This document shows, in pieces, positions 5,826 through 6,512 of a stretch of DNA of 6,512 nucleotides. The stretch comes from Pseudomonadota bacterium (lineage in GTDB: Bacteria; Pseudomonadota; Alphaproteobacteria; Rhizobiales; Xanthobacteraceae), in contig JAEZBA010000649.1 in NCBI GenBank assembly GCA_023430245.1, positions 1-6,512 of the forward strand. The letters run 5' to 3'. Both the position numbers and the translations under genes were made by a program. How positions within the stretch are numbered: position 1 is the stretch's first letter; each line of letters starts with the position of its first letter. The notes under the pieces were generated by a model. That model had not been told where the DNA came from, ran no database searches, and saw nothing but the letters and a program-made list of their open reading frames with translations.

Positions 5826-6236
5826 CTAGTTTGTGTAGCGCGCGGTGATTTCTCGGGAAATCTTGGTGCCTTCGTCAAGATATCGGCGGATCGCCAGATC
5901 GGCGGCCTCGGTGCAGGATCGGTAGGTCTGCTGGAAGCCGTTATACCCTCGGTTGAAGCTCGCCATCAGCTTGGTGCGGCGTTCGGGCGCCTGCGCCTCG
6001 GCATCCAGCAAGGCGCGCATCTCATTGCGCCATTTCGGACCTTCGTTCGCCCCGCACAAGGGCCGCAGGTAATGGAGGGCACCCAGGATTTCCGACAGGC
6101 GCTCCAGTTCGGCTTCGAACAGCGCTCCGCTGTCGATGGCGCGCGCGGGCGCGGCCAGCGGCAGACCGAACGTCATTGCGAGAGCGAGACTCAGGATGAG
6201 ACGGCGGATCATCGGAGCGACCATCGGGCGGATCAT
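5826..6236 (-). CDS. TIGR02301/DUF2385 family secreted protein
   Basis: A 136-residue protein of an uncharacterised alphaproteobacterial family. The N-terminus has arginines (11-12), a hydrophobic stretch LILSLALAMTFGLPLAA (13-29) and an AxA-type cleavage site after ARA (31-33), so it is probably exported to the periplasm. Family-like features in the mature part are LSEILGALHYLRPLCG (47-62) and FNRGYNGFQQTYRSCTEAA (94-112). Its only two cysteines, C61 and C108, are likely to form a disulfide. Function is unknown. Three in-frame ATGs (6236, 6224, 6212) precede the hydrophobic core at 12-base steps, and none has a clear Shine-Dalgarno sequence; any of them leaves a workable signal peptide, so the start is uncertain. 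It lies 73 bp downstream of a NUDIX gene on the same strand and may be co-transcribed with it. Confidence 0.85.
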   Translation of the reverse strand: MIRPMVAPMIRRLILSLALAMTFGLPLAAPARAIDSGALFEAELERLSEILGALHYLRPLCGANEGPKWRNEMRALLDAEAQAPERRTKLMASFNRGYNGFQQTYRSCTEAADLAIRRYLDEGTKISREITARYTN

Positions 6237-6309
6237 GGCACCGATATGCGCCCGCCCTGCGGCAACGGCAAGGCGGCGATCCTCGTGTTTCCCCGATACT
6301 TTCCGAAGG

Positions 6310-6512
6310 TCATAGCCTGGCCATGGCGTCTGCGATGATCTCCCGTAGGCCGTCAGTGGTCTTCAGGCCATCAAGTTCCTCCGGCAACCGCCACCTGGCT
6401 TCGGCGATCTCGGTCGCATCCGGCACCGGCTCGCCGGCGATCCAGCGCGCCGCGAAGCACACAATTACGAAGTGTCGCGCGGTCTTTCCGTCATCGTCAC
6501 GCATGATCATCT
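6310..6512 (-). CDS. NUDIX hydrolase, C-terminal fragment
   Basis: The 5' part of this gene lies beyond the right edge; about 67 C-terminal codons are visible, ending in TGA at 6310-6312. The visible piece, with HFVIVCFAARWIAGEPVPD followed by EIAEARWRLPEELDGL and a final helix GLREIIADAM, matches the C-terminal half of small NUDIX pyrophosphatases: strand, acidic loop, the 'E-x-A-E-A-R-W' strand and the closing helix. These enzymes hydrolyse a nucleoside diphosphate linked to another group, such as ADP-ribose or oxidised nucleotides. The catalytic Nudix box (GX5EX7REUXEEXGU) would be in the missing part, so activity and substrate cannot be judged. An ATG at 6510-6508 is inside the domain and unlikely to be the start. 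Confidence 0.78.
   Translation of the reverse strand, partial: MIMRDDDGKTARHFVIVCFAARWIAGEPVPDATEIAEARWRLPEELDGLKTTDGLREIIADAMARL

Noticed and set aside
5811..5829. Repeated GCCTAG hexamers near the end of the DUF2385 gene as a terminator or repeat
   Set aside because: Six bases in direct orientation is within chance, forms no stem-loop and is followed by no T tract.
6237..6309. Possible terminator or promoter between the NUDIX and DUF2385 genes
   Set aside because: I found no convincing hairpin or -35/-10 pair in these 73 bases.

Overview
The window looks like chromosomal DNA of a GC-rich alphaproteobacterium, most likely in or near the Bradyrhizobium/Rhodopseudomonas group (order Hyphomicrobiales). 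This is inferred from high G+C, strong third-position G/C, a DUF2385/TIGR02301-type protein (a family I know only from alphaproteobacteria), and the style of the YgfZ, Tag and HD-hydrolase sequences. Nine protein genes are supported, two of them cut by the window edges. I see no rRNA, tRNA, CRISPR array, insertion sequence, integrase or phage gene.

Left block (1-1600, minus strand). Three tightly packed genes read leftwards: a YgfZ/IBA57-like folate-binding Fe-S maintenance protein, the DNA repair enzyme 3-methyladenine DNA glycosylase I (tag), and the start of an HD-domain phosphohydrolase that leaves the window. The first junction has no spacer (TAAATG) and the second overlaps by one base (TGATG), so the three are very probably one translationally coupled operon.

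Middle block (1680-5411, plus strand). A 79-bp divergent gap separates the left block from three co-directional genes with gaps of 23 and 28 bp. They encode a dihydroorotase-type cyclic amidohydrolase, a second amidohydrolase of the cytosine-deaminase/AtzA-TrzN-like class, and a periplasmic solute-binding protein of the TctC/Bug family with a twin-arginine-like signal peptide. No TctA/TctB membrane partner is present. The likely reading is a small uptake-and-hydrolysis cassette for an unknown nitrogenous compound, perhaps with the dihydroorotase as an older resident gene and the other two added behind it. Both hydrolases depart from textbook active-site motifs: Gln-x-His instead of His-x-His in the first, and no His-x-x-Glu in the second. 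This is the most interesting part of the window.

Right block (5413-6512, minus strand). A short uncharacterised 88-residue protein converges on the solute-binding gene with a single base between the two stop codons. Upstream of it are two direct repeats of an 11-bp GTTAAC-containing element and a near-consensus CtrA-like box. Then come a secreted DUF2385/TIGR02301 protein, whose signal peptide begins with a degenerate 12-bp repeat, and the C-terminal part of a NUDIX hydrolase cut by the right edge. No stretch longer than 300 bases lacks a gene.
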